The notes beneath the pieces were generated by a model. That model saw only the letters and a program-made list of their open reading frames with translations, did not search any database and was not told the origin of the DNA. Shown here piece after piece: positions 8,901 through 17,531 of a stretch of DNA of 64,000 bases. Position 1 is the stretch's first letter. The number at the start of each line of letters is the position of its first letter. The position numbers were made by a program, and so were the translations under genes. Source of the DNA: Variovorax paradoxus (GTDB lineage: Bacteria; Pseudomonadota; Gammaproteobacteria; Burkholderiales; Burkholderiaceae_C); contig NZ_JAGGNU010000017.1 in assembly GCF_018614915.1 (NCBI RefSeq), positions 1 through 64,000 on the forward strand. Reading direction: 5' to 3'.

Positions 8901-10580
8901 CAGGTGCAGCTCGCCCCAGGAGATGCGGCCACCGGCGCCCCGGCTGCCGACGCCGGTGCGCGGAGGCTGTTCGAACACGTGGTCCGCGATGACCGGAGGC
9001 CCGTGCCTGGCGCTGCGTACCCGCAGCGCCAGTGCCGGCGTGCTCGGACCCGACAGCACCGGCGCGCCCTGGCGGGGCGCCGGCCGCTGAAGGTAGATCC
9101 GATGCTTCTTGTCGAGGACGCTGAAGTACGGGCTGCCGTCCTCCACCGATTCCGAGGCCCCGAGAAAGAGCCGGCCCTGCGGCAGCAGCGCGAAATGCAG
9201 CACGTCGAAGACCCGCGCCTGGGCTTGCGGGTCGAGGTAGATCAGCAGGTTGCGGCAGGTGATCAGGTCCAGCCGCGAGAACGGGGAATCCTTCAACAGG
9301 TCGTGGGCGGCGAACAGCACCATTTCGCGGAGCTCGCGCCGCACGCGGTAGTTGCCATGCTCCCTGACGAAGAAGCGGCGCAGGCGATCGGGCGAAACGT
9401 CGGCCTCGATGGCGCTGGGATAGACGCCCTCGCGCGCGATCTGCAACGCGTTGTCGTCGAGGTCGCTGGCGAAGATCTGGATGATGGGCGCCACGTCGAG
9501 CATGCGCGCATGCTCGGCCAGCAGCATGGCGAGCGAATAGGCCTCCTCGCCGGTGGCGCAGGCAGTGACCCAGACGCGCACCGCGTCGCCCGGACCCTTG
9601 CCGACGAAGAGCTCGGCCAGGTGCGGCTCCAGCGCCTCGAAGCAGTTGGGATCGCGAAAGAAGTTGGTGACGCTGATCAACAGGTCCTGCAGCAGCGCGC
9701 CGGCCTCGCCCGGCCGGGTGCGCAGGCAGACCAGGTAGGCGGCCAGGTCGCCGACGCCGTTGACCTGCATGCGCCGGCCGATCCGGCGCAGGATGGTCGC
9801 GCGCTTGTAGTAGGAGAAATCCCGCCCGGTGCGTGCACGCAGGAAGCCGAGCACTTCGCGCAAGAGCGCCTCTTCGGGTTCGGCCGCCTGCGCATCCGCC
9901 GGATGCGCACCCTCCTCCGGCGGCAGGCGCAGCTTCTTCTCGATCTGGTAGTACTCCAGGAGGCGCTCGGCCATCTGCCGCACGGGCAGCACCCAGTCGA
10001 CCATTCCGGTGGCGATCGCCGCATGGGGCATGCTGCTGTGCTCGGCCTCCTCGGGGTCCTGCGCGATGGTGAGGCCGCCGCGCTCCTTGATGCGCTTGAT
10101 GCCGATGGCGCCGTCGCCGTTGCCGCCCGACAGCACCACGGCTGCCGAATGAGGACCGTGCGTATCGGCCAGTGCGCGGAAGAAGTAGTCGACGGCCATG
10201 CGCCGGCCGGCCACGGCTTCGAGTTCCGTGAGCCGAAGGTAGCCGTTGGCCGAACGGATGGCCTTGCCGGGCGGGATCACATACACCGTGTTGGCAACGA
10301 CCTTGCTGGTCTCCTGCACTTGCAGCACGCGCATGGACGTCGCGCGCTGAAGGATCTCTGCCAGGATGCTTTCGCGCTCGGCCGCCAGATGGAGCACGAC
10401 CACGAAGGCGATGCCGCTGGCAGGCGACACGGTCGAGAAGAAGGCCTGCAGCGCCGGGATGGCGCCGGCCGATCCGCCGAGTCCGACCAGTGGCGTCAAT
10501 TCGTAGCCGCGCGTGGGCACCACGTTGTCGATCAGCTCGGCAAGGTCTTCCTCGAGATGGTCAGGGTTGTTTTCGGTCAT
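5967..10580 (-). CDS. CheB-CheR-PAS hybrid histidine kinase with C-terminal receiver
   Basis: A 1537-residue soluble signalling fusion. Order: a CheB-type methylesterase (Ser37 in GLGGSAG, His64 in VVLHLAAE, a GGNGDGAIG acid loop); a CheR methyltransferase with SAM motif VTACATGEEAYSLAM and LITCRNLLIYLD; a long Glu/Leu coiled coil (SNEELQAINEEL type); three or more PAS/PAC units; a HisKA helix with LSHELRNP (His1171); a HATPase with NAAKYTPPGG, DNGLGM and GLGVGLALV boxes; and a receiver with DIGMPG (Asp1459). The ATG at 10580 starts the acidic N-terminus. It is the only complete kinase nearby and a plausible phosphodonor for the orphan regulator at 4050-5480. The methylation substrate is unknown. 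Confidence 0.92.
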   Translation of the reverse strand: MTENNPDHLEEDLAELIDNVVPTRGYELTPLVGLGGSAGAIPALQAFFSTVSPASGIAFVVVLHLAAERESILAEILQRATSMRVLQVQETSKVVANTVYVIPPGKAIRSANGYLRLTELEAVAGRRMAVDYFFRALADTHGPHSAAVVLSGGNGDGAIGIKRIKERGGLTIAQDPEEAEHSSMPHAAIATGMVDWVLPVRQMAERLLEYYQIEKKLRLPPEEGAHPADAQAAEPEEALLREVLGFLRARTGRDFSYYKRATILRRIGRRMQVNGVGDLAAYLVCLRTRPGEAGALLQDLLISVTNFFRDPNCFEALEPHLAELFVGKGPGDAVRVWVTACATGEEAYSLAMLLAEHARMLDVAPIIQIFASDLDDNALQIAREGVYPSAIEADVSPDRLRRFFVREHGNYRVRRELREMVLFAAHDLLKDSPFSRLDLITCRNLLIYLDPQAQARVFDVLHFALLPQGRLFLGASESVEDGSPYFSVLDKKHRIYLQRPAPRQGAPVLSGPSTPALALRVRSARHGPPVIADHVFEQPPRTGVGSRGAGGRISWGELHLKLLEQLAPPSVLVDARHEIVHLSASAGRLLQQSAGEPSRDLLRLVPSALRIELRTALHQAQQSGQPVETLGVATPIGDETRPIALRVVPQKDDGLDLTLVLFNGVDDELPAVPAVSHAGEGDTPLVAQLDHELERMRMHLHETVEQYETSTQELKASNEELQAINEELRSATEELETSREELQSINEELTTVNHELKGKVDELAHANSDMQNLMDATAIATVFLDRELCITRYTPSAVRLFNLIPGDVGRPLSDLTPQFQYPELQEDAQRVLERLAPVEREVGGDEGSWFLARLLPYRTAEDRIAGVVLSFINITERRQAEEVSRWLSAVVASSMDAIISFSRDGTILSWNAGAQRVLGYAAAEAVGRPFAMLAGAAQQGETADLLERVAEGRSIEGLATLQRAKDGSDIHVALTVSPIADGQGQIVGGTAIARDVGDAMRAQEALRRSEERLRLVIESARDYAIFSTDVERIISSWNVGAERLLGYTEAEALGQRADIIFTPEDRQAGAPEQEALTALSEARAADERFHLRKDGSRFWGSGTLMRMQDSSGGAIGFVKILRDQSAAREAQAALQRSRAELLDALKETEAARAELEQTDAAKDRFIAVLSHELRNPLASVSSAAALLESESTSGPQRAHAAQIVRRQARTMKVLLDDLLDVSRLAVGRLELHLRDATLLGLIEAAVETVQPLIDAAQHKLSLVLPDAPVSLHVDPLRIEQALVNLLANAAKYTPPGGELALEARAVDGTVEIVVRDNGLGMDAETMERVFDLYAQGPAAPHRNNEGLGVGLALVRNIVKLHGGQVSAHSEGPGKGSRFRVVLPLGAPRPAGSAQTRPPESAEAAEPRRLKVLIVDDNADAVWTLGALLESAGHEVALASSGPEAIASVELASPEVVVLDIGMPGMSGIEAAQRLRAMPGGERLGLIALTGWGGERNGVNLVRQGFDAQLTKPVETARLLATMAEVLAKKRGAGAPTA
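8335..8455. repeat. Imperfect tandem repeat encoding the CheR-PAS coiled coil
   Basis: The + strand reads a recurring pattern of CAGCTCCTCG followed by TTGATGG or a similar hexamer, several times at roughly 33- or 66-base steps. It encodes the EELQAINEEL-like heptads that join the CheR and PAS parts of the large kinase. This coiled coil is typical of CheB-CheR-PAS fusions, so the repeat is explained by protein structure. Confidence 0.6.
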
Positions 10581-10676
10581 GTGTCCGGCCTGGCATGCGC
10601 GACGAGGAAGATTATGCGAGCCGGCGGCCGAGTCCCTTCCGCCGCAATGCACGGCTGCAGTCCGGGACTCGGGCGC

Positions 10677-11225
10677 TCAGGACGAATCCGAATCGCGCAT
10701 CTTCCTTTCAGTCTCCTGCATGCGGTCGAGCACCTGCTCGGGCGCCACGTCGCGCGCCAGCTCGTGCAGTTCGGGGTTGTCGGCTGCGGGCACATTCATG
10801 TGCTGAGCGACCTGCGACGCCAGCTCGACCAGGCGGGTGATCTCGTGCTCGCTCAGGAGGCTGATCTGCAGGTCGAGATCCGCGCGCTGGTCGGCGAGCG
10901 CGGCCATCCGGTTCTGACTCACCAGCACGAAGGTGGAGACGAAGATGGCCTCGACCGACGCCACCATCGCGAGCACGACAAAGGTCGGATCGAACTTCTC
11001 GATGCCGGGCACCCAGCCCAGGTTGATCACGATCCACGCGCCGTACAGCACCAGGTGCAGGTAGACGAACTTCATGCTGCCGGCAAAGGCCGTGATGGCG
11101 TCTGCGATCTTGTCCTGGGCACCGGTCGCCGCCTTCTCCCGGCGGCGGCGCTCGATCAGCGCGCCGATGTTGCGGTCGATGACCGCGCTCACCTCGCCGG
11201 AACGGGTGTTCTCAGGCGTCGCCAT
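10677..11225 (-). CDS. DUF1003 family inner-membrane protein
   Basis: A 182-residue protein with two membrane helices in the middle (VYLHLVLYGAWIVINLGWV and a following FVVLAMVASVEAIFVSTFVLV segment), flanked by a basic N-terminal region and an acidic helical C-terminus. This is the arrangement of DUF1003, a family of unknown function often found with stress genes. The ATG at 11225 is used; it overlaps the end of the upstream methyltransferase gene by 14 bases, so this gene appears to be the last member of the leftward sugar operon. That could be a chance tail placement or a membrane component of the system. Confidence 0.82.
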   Translation of the reverse strand: MATPENTRSGEVSAVIDRNIGALIERRRREKAATGAQDKIADAITAFAGSMKFVYLHLVLYGAWIVINLGWVPGIEKFDPTFVVLAMVASVEAIFVSTFVLVSQNRMAALADQRADLDLQISLLSEHEITRLVELASQVAQHMNVPAADNPELHELARDVAPEQVLDRMQETERKMRDSDSS

Positions 11226-12021
11226 GGCCGTGGCCGGTGATCGCCGCCAACTGCGAGCGGTAGCGCGCGCGCGTGCGTGCCGCCTCGGCATCGGGCACGC
11301 ACAGATAGATCTCGTGGCCCGGCCTGGCCTCCACCCGCAGGCCGCTGGAACGCAGCATGGCCTCGACGCCCTCATGGTTGGCGGCCCACCAGTTGGTCGG
11401 GTCGCCGGCCAGCGAATGCTCGATGAAGGCCATCTTGGGCCAGCCCGATTCGAGCAGCGGCGTGCGCTCGTCGATCGCGCAATCGGCGGTATTGGCGTAG
11501 ACCGAATCGCCGGGCATGGTGAGTGTCTGGAACATCATCAGGCGGCGCGTGCGCGCAGCGAGCAGATCGAGCGCCAGCAGCGGATAGCGCAGGTGGTAGA
11601 AGACGCCCATGAACCACACCAGGTCGAATGTTTCGCTGCTACGAGCGATCTCGTAGACCTCCATGCGGCGGAACTGCACGCGTTCCTCGAGTCCGAACTG
11701 CCGGCACGCCCAGTCGGCTTGTGCCAGGTAATGCGCATCGACGTCGATGCCCAGCACAGAGGCGCCGCGCCGCGCGAGCTCGAAGCTGTAGAAGCCCGCG
11801 TTGCAGCCCACGTCGAGCACGCGCCAGCCGCGCAGATCGCTCGGCACGAAGGGCGCGATCTGCAGCCACTTGAAGCGCGGGAAATCGCCGCCCAGGAAAT
11901 GCTGCGGCGCCGTCTGCACGCCGCCCGGCAGATGCAGGTTGTGGAACCAGGGCCCCAGCGCCTCGATGCAGCGCTGCAGCGCTGCAGGGGAGTGGGAGCT
12001 CTCCGTGCTGGCATTCGGCAT
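11212..12021 (-). CDS. SAM-dependent methyltransferase of the glycosyltransferase cluster
   Basis: A 269-residue class I methyltransferase. SAM motif I reads VLDVGCNAGFYSFEL near residue 70, followed by an acidic motif II (GIDVD), with FDLVWFMGVFYHLRYPLLAL as the post-II segment. The overall pattern resembles CmoB-like methyltransferases and the family I recall as TIGR04290 (Rta_06860 family), known to sit among glycosyltransferases; that name is from memory. ATG 12021 lies 11 bases after the upstream glycosyltransferase stop. It probably methylates a sugar or inositol position on the product of this cluster. Confidence 0.82.
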   Translation of the reverse strand: MPNASTESSHSPAALQRCIEALGPWFHNLHLPGGVQTAPQHFLGGDFPRFKWLQIAPFVPSDLRGWRVLDVGCNAGFYSFELARRGASVLGIDVDAHYLAQADWACRQFGLEERVQFRRMEVYEIARSSETFDLVWFMGVFYHLRYPLLALDLLAARTRRLMMFQTLTMPGDSVYANTADCAIDERTPLLESGWPKMAFIEHSLAGDPTNWWAANHEGVEAMLRSSGLRVEARPGHEIYLCVPDAEAARTRARYRSQLAAITGHGHGDA

Positions 12022-12032
12022 CGGCGGCCCTT

Positions 12033-13151
12033 TCACGCCTCCGCGGCTGTGCGGACCTCGAACACATAGCGCTCCAGCTGCTCTGCACGGTGCGCGGCCG
12101 TGTGCTCCGCAAGAACGCGCTCGCGTGCGCGCGCGCCCACCGCGCGGCGCTCCGTCTCCGGCAGTTCGCGCAGCAGCTGCAGCACCTCGGCGGACGACCG
12201 GGCGAGGAAGATTTCCTGTCCCGGAACCAGCAAGGTCTCGATGCCTTCCCACCGGTCGCTGATGATGGGCGTGCCGCAGGCGGCGGCCTCGAACAGCCGC
12301 ACGCTCGGCGACCAACCGGCCGCGATCATGTCGGCGCGCGTGACGTTGAGCGTGAAACGCTGGGCGTTGTAGAAGGCACGATGCTCGGCCGGCGGCAGGT
12401 GCGGGATGTAGCGCACGTTCTGTGGCCAGTCGAGCTCCTGCGGGTACTTCGCCCCCGCCACGGCGAAGCGTCCTTGCGCCCACTGGCGCGCCGGCGCCAG
12501 CAGCATCGACTCGACGCTCGGTTGCCTGTCGGTGCTGTAGGTGCCCATGTAGCCGAGCTCCCATGCAGGCTCGCAGGGCTCGGGGTGATAGAGCTCGGGA
12601 TCGACGGCGCAATAGAGCACGCGCGCGGCCGGCGACCCGAACTCCCGCTCCAGCCTGCGCAGTACCGGGCCGCCGGTGAAGGAGAGATAGAGGTCGTAGC
12701 CGGCGATCTGGCGCGCCTCCAGGTAAGGCGCCTCGTTCGGCGGGGGATCCGCCAGCCGTGCCAGGGTGACGGGCGTGTCGATGTCGTAGAAGGCGACGAT
12801 GCCGCCGGCTTCGTCGTGAACCCAGTCGCCGACCTCCACGCCGTCGCGCACGAAGGAGCCGACGATCACCAGATCGGCCTGCCCCACGTCGTCGGTGTGG
12901 CGCTGCCGCAGCGCATCGATGTCCTCGTACAGCATGGTGCGGCCGAAGGGCGGATGGGGCATGTCCCGGTGCCCGGCGTACCAGGGCACGTCGCACTCGA
13001 GAAACAGCACGTCGTGGCCGCGCCGGGCCAGCTCGCGCACCAGGCCGCGGTAAGTCGTCGCATGGCCGTTGCCCCAGGACGAGGTGATCGACAAGCCGAT
13101 GATGACGATGCGCAGCCCGCCCTGCCCGCCCGCGGATTCCGATGCGTTCAT
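12033..13151 (-). CDS. Glycosyltransferase (GT-B fold), first of four in the cluster
   Basis: A 372-residue protein. The N-terminal Rossmann half begins IVIIGLSITSSWGNGHATTYRG, with the Gly-rich loop placing the acceptor. The C-terminal half holds SVRLFEAAACGTPIISDRWEG, the donor-binding pattern of GT4/CgeB-type enzymes. No signal peptide or membrane helix is seen, so it is likely cytosolic. ATG 13151 overlaps the stop of the upstream gene in ATGA. It is a clear paralogue of the gene at 13148-14266 (same FEAA.G...I.D.WEGIE...PG.E signature), so the two may add similar sugars in succession. Donor and acceptor are unknown. Confidence 0.85.
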   Translation of the reverse strand: MNASESAGGQGGLRIVIIGLSITSSWGNGHATTYRGLVRELARRGHDVLFLECDVPWYAGHRDMPHPPFGRTMLYEDIDALRQRHTDDVGQADLVIVGSFVRDGVEVGDWVHDEAGGIVAFYDIDTPVTLARLADPPPNEAPYLEARQIAGYDLYLSFTGGPVLRRLEREFGSPAARVLYCAVDPELYHPEPCEPAWELGYMGTYSTDRQPSVESMLLAPARQWAQGRFAVAGAKYPQELDWPQNVRYIPHLPPAEHRAFYNAQRFTLNVTRADMIAAGWSPSVRLFEAAACGTPIISDRWEGIETLLVPGQEIFLARSSAEVLQLLRELPETERRAVGARARERVLAEHTAAHRAEQLERYVFEVRTAAEA

Positions 13152-14266
13152 GACACCTCCTCCAGCTTTCGCGCCCGGACCGGATCGCGGCCTTCGAGCA
13201 GCGCCTCGAGCTGCGCGGCCCGGTGCGCATAGGTGTGCTGCGAGAGCACGCGCGAAAGCGCAGCCTGCCCGATCGCGTGGGCCGTTGCAGGATCGAGCCG
13301 CGCCAGGTGCTCGGCCACCTCTTCGCCGCTCGCCGCCACCAGCACCTCGCGTCCCGGCGCGAGGAAGAGCTCGATGCCCTCCCACGCATCCGTGATCAGG
13401 CAGGCCGCGGCACCGGCGGCCTCGAAGACCCGCGTGGCGGGCGAGAAGCCGTAGCGGGCCATGCTCTCGCGGCTGATGTTGAGCACCGCCTTGGGCGTGG
13501 CGTTGAAGGCGTTGTGGTCGGCCGTGTAGACATGGCCGATGGACTTGACGTTGCGCGGCATGGGCTTGTCTTCCCAGCCGCTGCCACCCAGCAGGAAGCG
13601 CGCCTCCGGCAGCAGTTCGGCGGCATGCAGGAAGAAGGACTCCACGCGCGCTTCGCGGTCGGGCAGGCGGTTGCCGAGAAACGCGAGGTCGGCCACGAAA
13701 TGCGGCAGCGGGTCGACCGGATGGTGCGTCGAGGGATCGAGCGCGTTGTAGATGGGCACGCAGGCGCGCGCGCCGAAGCCTTCATAGGCGCGCACCACCG
13801 GCTCGCCGCCGCCGTAGGTCAGCACCAGGTCGTAGCGCGGCACCAGGCTGCGGAAGGGATCGGCCGCGTCGGCGCCGATGCGCTCCAGCGTGGCGGGCGC
13901 ATCCACGTCCCAGAAGGCGACGCGGGTGGCGGGCCCCTGCAGGTCGAGTACCGCCGCCTCGAGCAGCGCGTCGAACACGCCGACGCCGCTGGCCTTGACG
14001 ACGAGGTCGGCGCCGCGCGCCGCTTCCACCATGCGCAGCGCGTGGTGATCGCCCGCGCCGGGATAGACGATCACCTCGGCCCATTCCGGGTCCTCGATGT
14101 CGCGGTGCTGCTGCCGGCCGTAGGCATCGGGCTCGAAGAAGCGCACGCGATGCCCGCGCTCGTGCAGCGCACGGACGATGCCGCGGTAGTAGGTGGCGGC
14201 GCCGTTCCAGTAGGCGGAGACGAGGCTCGATGCGAAGAAGGCGATGTCCATCTTTCTCACTTTCAT
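13148..14266 (-). CDS. Glycosyltransferase (GT-B fold), paralogue of the preceding enzyme
   Basis: A 372-residue GT-B enzyme with N-terminal DIAFFASSLVSAYWNGAATYYRG and donor-site ATRVFEAAGAAACLITDAWEG. The N-terminal acceptor region resembles the CgeB/spore-protein type of glycosyltransferase. Start 14266 gives an ATGA overlap with the upstream gene; ATG 14251, with GAGAAAG in front, is an alternative that removes five residues. Both ends overlap neighbours by four bases, indicating strong coupling. Confidence 0.85.
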   Translation of the reverse strand: MKVRKMDIAFFASSLVSAYWNGAATYYRGIVRALHERGHRVRFFEPDAYGRQQHRDIEDPEWAEVIVYPGAGDHHALRMVEAARGADLVVKASGVGVFDALLEAAVLDLQGPATRVAFWDVDAPATLERIGADAADPFRSLVPRYDLVLTYGGGEPVVRAYEGFGARACVPIYNALDPSTHHPVDPLPHFVADLAFLGNRLPDREARVESFFLHAAELLPEARFLLGGSGWEDKPMPRNVKSIGHVYTADHNAFNATPKAVLNISRESMARYGFSPATRVFEAAGAAACLITDAWEGIELFLAPGREVLVAASGEEVAEHLARLDPATAHAIGQAALSRVLSQHTYAHRAAQLEALLEGRDPVRARKLEEVS

Positions 14267-15375
14267 GCAGGGCTGGAGGCTGGTGCGGGCTGCAGTTCGG
14301 CGTGGATCGCGAACAGCTCGTCCACGCGGTGCGAGCAGGTGTGGCGGCCCAGGATGGTCTTGCGGCCGCAGGCGGCGATCTCCCGCGCCATGTCCTGGTC
14401 GGCCAGGAGGGAGCGCAGCAGTCGCATCATGGCCACGCCGTCCTGCGCCACGAGATAGTCGCGCCCGGGGTGGAACAGGCCCTCACGGTCGTCCCATGGG
14501 GCGGAAACGAGCGGTATGCCGCATGCGAGCGCCTCGAACATGCGGATCGTCGGAATGCCGGGCAAGGCCGCCGCATACGGCCGACGCGGAACGTGCACGG
14601 TGGTCTTGTAGCGCGCGAACACGCGTGGCACCTCGTGGTTGGGCAGCCAATCGCCATAGTCGATGCCGGCCGTGCGCAGCCGCTGCAGGGCGCGCTGGGG
14701 GTAGCGCACGCCGTGCACGCGGGCCTTGAGACGAAGCGCGCTGACAGGCGCAAGCAGGAACTCGCCGAGCTCGGCCTCGCGCTCGTCATCGCCCCAATTG
14801 CCGATCCACACCAGGTCGCCCGCGAGGCCTTCGCCCGCAACCGGATGGAAACGGCGCGCGTCGGCGGCCTCGTGCCAGGTCCAGGCCCGGCGTGCCCACC
14901 CGTTGCGGCGATAGAGGTCGCGAATCACGTCGCCGAAGGCGAGCACACCGTCGTAGTGCGTTAGATCGTAGGCGGCCACGGCCTTCGGATCGGTGACGCT
15001 GCGATGGTGGGTGTCGTGGAACAGCAGGCGGTAGTGGGCGTTGTCGCGGCGGTGCTGGCCGATGCGCTTGACGAGCGGATGCGCGTTCCACTCGTGCACG
15101 AGCACGAGGTCGGCCCCGTCCAGCGCGTGGTCCAGATCGAGCGTGTCGAGGTCGTAGAGACGACTGCGCAAATGAGGGTACGCGGCCGCAAACGCCGCCA
15201 GCGGCGCATTGCCATGCGCGGCCTGCAGGTTGACGCGGCTCCACGCATCGTGCGGCTCGTACACCGCAATCGAATGACCGCGCGCAAGCAGCTCGCTGCA
15301 AACGCCGCGCAGGAAATGCGCGTTGCCGTGGTTCCAGTCGGACACCAGCGAATGGCAGAACATCACGACACGCAT
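14263..15375 (-). CDS. Glycosyltransferase (CgeB-like), third of four
   Basis: A 370-residue GT-B protein. The N-terminus MRVVMFCHSLVSDWNHGNAH aligns by eye with the two downstream glycosyltransferases, and the donor motif is TIRMFEALACGIPLVSAPWDD. ATG 15375 lies within the last 13 bases of the upstream gene. The enzyme carries an unusual stretch of His residues (FHDTHHRSV) near residue 120. It probably transfers a sugar from a nucleotide-sugar made by the epimerase genes upstream in the same operon. Confidence 0.84.
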   Translation of the reverse strand: MRVVMFCHSLVSDWNHGNAHFLRGVCSELLARGHSIAVYEPHDAWSRVNLQAAHGNAPLAAFAAAYPHLRSRLYDLDTLDLDHALDGADLVLVHEWNAHPLVKRIGQHRRDNAHYRLLFHDTHHRSVTDPKAVAAYDLTHYDGVLAFGDVIRDLYRRNGWARRAWTWHEAADARRFHPVAGEGLAGDLVWIGNWGDDEREAELGEFLLAPVSALRLKARVHGVRYPQRALQRLRTAGIDYGDWLPNHEVPRVFARYKTTVHVPRRPYAAALPGIPTIRMFEALACGIPLVSAPWDDREGLFHPGRDYLVAQDGVAMMRLLRSLLADQDMAREIAACGRKTILGRHTCSHRVDELFAIHAELQPAPASSPA

Positions 15376-16493
15376 GAAAGCTCCTCGAGGGGCGCGGGGC
15401 GCGGAACGGCACCGCCCCACAGGTTCCGGTAGGCCCGCAGGTAGGCGTCCGCCATCCGTTGCGGCGTGAAGCGCAGCGCGCGTGCGCGGGCCTTCTGCGC
15501 CATGCCTGCGCACAGCGCCGGTTGCGCGATCAGGCGCGAGAGCACGGCGTGCAGGGCGTCGTGGTCGTCCGGCGGCACGTAGAGCGCGGCCGGGCCCCAG
15601 ACTTCGCGCAGGCTCGGGATGTCGCCCAGCACCAGCGCGCAGCCGCAGAGCGCGGCCTCCAGCGCGCTCTGGCCGAAGGGCTCGTAGCGTGCCGGCAGCG
15701 CGTAGATCGATGCGCGCGCGAGCTGCGCCGCCAGCGCTTCGGGCGAGAGTTCGCCGAGCAGGCGTACGCAGCGCGCTTCGCGCCGTCCGCCGGAAGGGTG
15801 GCTCGTGGCGCCCGCGACGTATGTCGGCCATCGAAGCCTCGGCGCCACCGCCTCCAGCGCCGAGAGGTTCTTGGCCTCGTCCCACATCCGGCCGGCCGAC
15901 AGCACCAGAGGCAGCTTGGGCCCGGGCCTGAACGTCTCGGGGTCGCGGCCGTTCGGCAGCACCAGGCCGGGCCGCGAATGGCCGTAGTCGAGCGCCAGCG
16001 ACGCGAGCATAGCCCGGGTGGGCGCCGCGACCTGGGCGGCCCCGGCCAGCCCCTCGCTCACGGCCTGGCGGTAGCGCCCGAAGGCGGCCGGCAGTGCGCT
16101 GCCGCGCACCGCACGCCACCACGACAGCACGCACGAATGCGCGACGACCAGCTTGGGCGCGTGGAAGTCGAGTGCGCCGAAGGCGAACTGGTTGAGGTGC
16201 AGCACATCGGGCCGCAGCGAATCGTCGAGTTCCTGCAGCCACGCGCCGGCGGCCCGCACCCCATTCCATGGATCGTCCATCCATTCGAGCCGGAAACTGC
16301 TCTCGCGCAGCGCGAGCCCCGCCACGCTCGCGGCCTGCGCGCGCTGTAGCGGCGCGAGCGGCGCCCCCATGCTGGCCAGCGTGACGCGCACGCCGCGCGT
16401 ACCAAGGGCCGCCGCGAGCTCCAGCGCATGCGTCCAGACGCCGCCGACGCAGTCGGCCGTCATCAGCACGTGGAGATCGGATTCAGCGGCCAT
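15363..16493 (-). CDS. GT4 family glycosyltransferase
   Basis: A 376-residue enzyme with the N-terminal GT4 acceptor loop (CVGGVWTHALELA near residue 15), a phosphate-contact segment LSAGRMWDEAKN in the middle and the retaining GT4 EX7E motif EPFGQSALE near residue 275. ATG 16493 overlaps the upstream oxidoreductase by 11 bases. GT4 enzymes retain the anomeric configuration and include sucrose, trehalose and inositol glycosyltransferases. With an inositol-phosphate synthase in the same locus, a MshA-like transfer to inositol phosphate is conceivable, but the sequence alone does not prove it. Confidence 0.86.
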   Translation of the reverse strand: MAAESDLHVLMTADCVGGVWTHALELAAALGTRGVRVTLASMGAPLAPLQRAQAASVAGLALRESSFRLEWMDDPWNGVRAAGAWLQELDDSLRPDVLHLNQFAFGALDFHAPKLVVAHSCVLSWWRAVRGSALPAAFGRYRQAVSEGLAGAAQVAAPTRAMLASLALDYGHSRPGLVLPNGRDPETFRPGPKLPLVLSAGRMWDEAKNLSALEAVAPRLRWPTYVAGATSHPSGGRREARCVRLLGELSPEALAAQLARASIYALPARYEPFGQSALEAALCGCALVLGDIPSLREVWGPAALYVPPDDHDALHAVLSRLIAQPALCAGMAQKARARALRFTPQRMADAYLRAYRNLWGGAVPRPAPLEELSCVS

Positions 16494-17520
16494 AGATCGC
16501 ATCCAGCACGGCGGCCACGTCCACGACACGCTCGACCTCGGGGTCGAAGCCGCTCCCGGCGGCCAGCCGGCGCGCCCAGGCGACGGGGGCGCGGCCGCCC
16601 CAGTCGTCCGGCGGTTCGGCCAGCAGGATGCTTCGCGTGCCTTTGAAGCGCTCGGCCCTGAAGTCGTAGAAAGACCCGCCGCAGTTGCAAAGGCGCACAC
16701 CGCCTCGCGTGCCATGGAAGCTGGCCTCGATCACCGCATCCCGGCCCGCATGGAGGTTCCAGGAGCAGGCCAGCCGCGCCACCGCGCCGCCGTCCATGTC
16801 CAGCTGCGCGAGCGCGTGGTCCTCGACCACCTCCGGCCTGGGCGCCAGGGCGCGGCCCCCGGCCCAGAGCCGGCTCTCCACCTGGTGCACGCGCGGGAAG
16901 CCCAGCGTCCACAGGGCGAGATCGACCAGATGGATGCCGAGGTCGATGACGCAGCCGCCTCCGGAGCGCTGCGGGTCGCGGAACCACGGCTTGTCGGGCC
17001 CGTAGGCGTTGTGGAAGACCAGGTCGACGGCGTACACCTCGCCGATCTCTCCGGCTGCGACGGCGCGGCGGATGCAGCGCATCGCCGCCGTCTGCCGATA
17101 GCTGAGATCGACCGCCAGCAGCCGGTCCGCCGCGCGGGCGGCCGAGACCACGCGCCGGCATTCGATGGCCGTGCAGCCGAGCGGTTTCTGGCAGAACACG
17201 GCCATGCCGCGGGCGAGCGCCGCTTCGGCCTGCCCGGCATGCAGCGCGCTCGGCGTGGCGATCACGATGCCGTCGAGCGGCTGCTCGAGCAGTGCGTCGA
17301 AAGATGCGGCCCTGGCGGCGCGCGGCGCATTGCGCAACGCGCTTTCGAAGGCCTGCTCTTCCGGATCGCAAAGCGCGGCCACTTCGGCTGCGCCGTCGGC
17401 GGCGATCGCCTCCATGCGATGGCGGCCGATCCAGCCCACACCCAGGAACCCCAGGCGCGGCCTGCGCCGCACCGCGTCGGCCGCGGCAGCCGATGGCCGC
17501 TCGAGCGTCAGTTGGTTCAT
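16483..17520 (-). CDS. Gfo/Idh/MocA family NAD(P)-dependent oxidoreductase
   Basis: A 345-residue protein. The N-terminal Rossmann motif is GFLGVGWIGRHR (from about residue 24), with FCQKPLG holding the family lysine near residue 110. The C-terminal alpha/beta domain contains GGGCVIDLGIHLVDLALW, with the catalytic-type Asp and His of the family. These enzymes oxidise or reduce sugars and inositols. It starts 11 bases after the dehydrogenase gene stop and overlaps the GT4 gene, so it belongs to the operon. Candidate substrates are myo-inositol derivatives or a nucleotide sugar. Confidence 0.87.
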   Translation of the reverse strand: MNQLTLERPSAAAADAVRRRPRLGFLGVGWIGRHRMEAIAADGAAEVAALCDPEEQAFESALRNAPRAARAASFDALLEQPLDGIVIATPSALHAGQAEAALARGMAVFCQKPLGCTAIECRRVVSAARAADRLLAVDLSYRQTAAMRCIRRAVAAGEIGEVYAVDLVFHNAYGPDKPWFRDPQRSGGGCVIDLGIHLVDLALWTLGFPRVHQVESRLWAGGRALAPRPEVVEDHALAQLDMDGGAVARLACSWNLHAGRDAVIEASFHGTRGGVRLCNCGGSFYDFRAERFKGTRSILLAEPPDDWGGRAPVAWARRLAAGSGFDPEVERVVDVAAVLDAIYGR

Positions 17521-17531
17521 CTAAAAGGCCT

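Noticed and set aside
8286-11240. A 984-codon open frame antisense to the large kinase
   Set aside because: It is the codon-complement shadow of a long, well-conserved gene in GC-rich DNA, is rich in Arg, Gln and His without any domain, and has no ribosome site.
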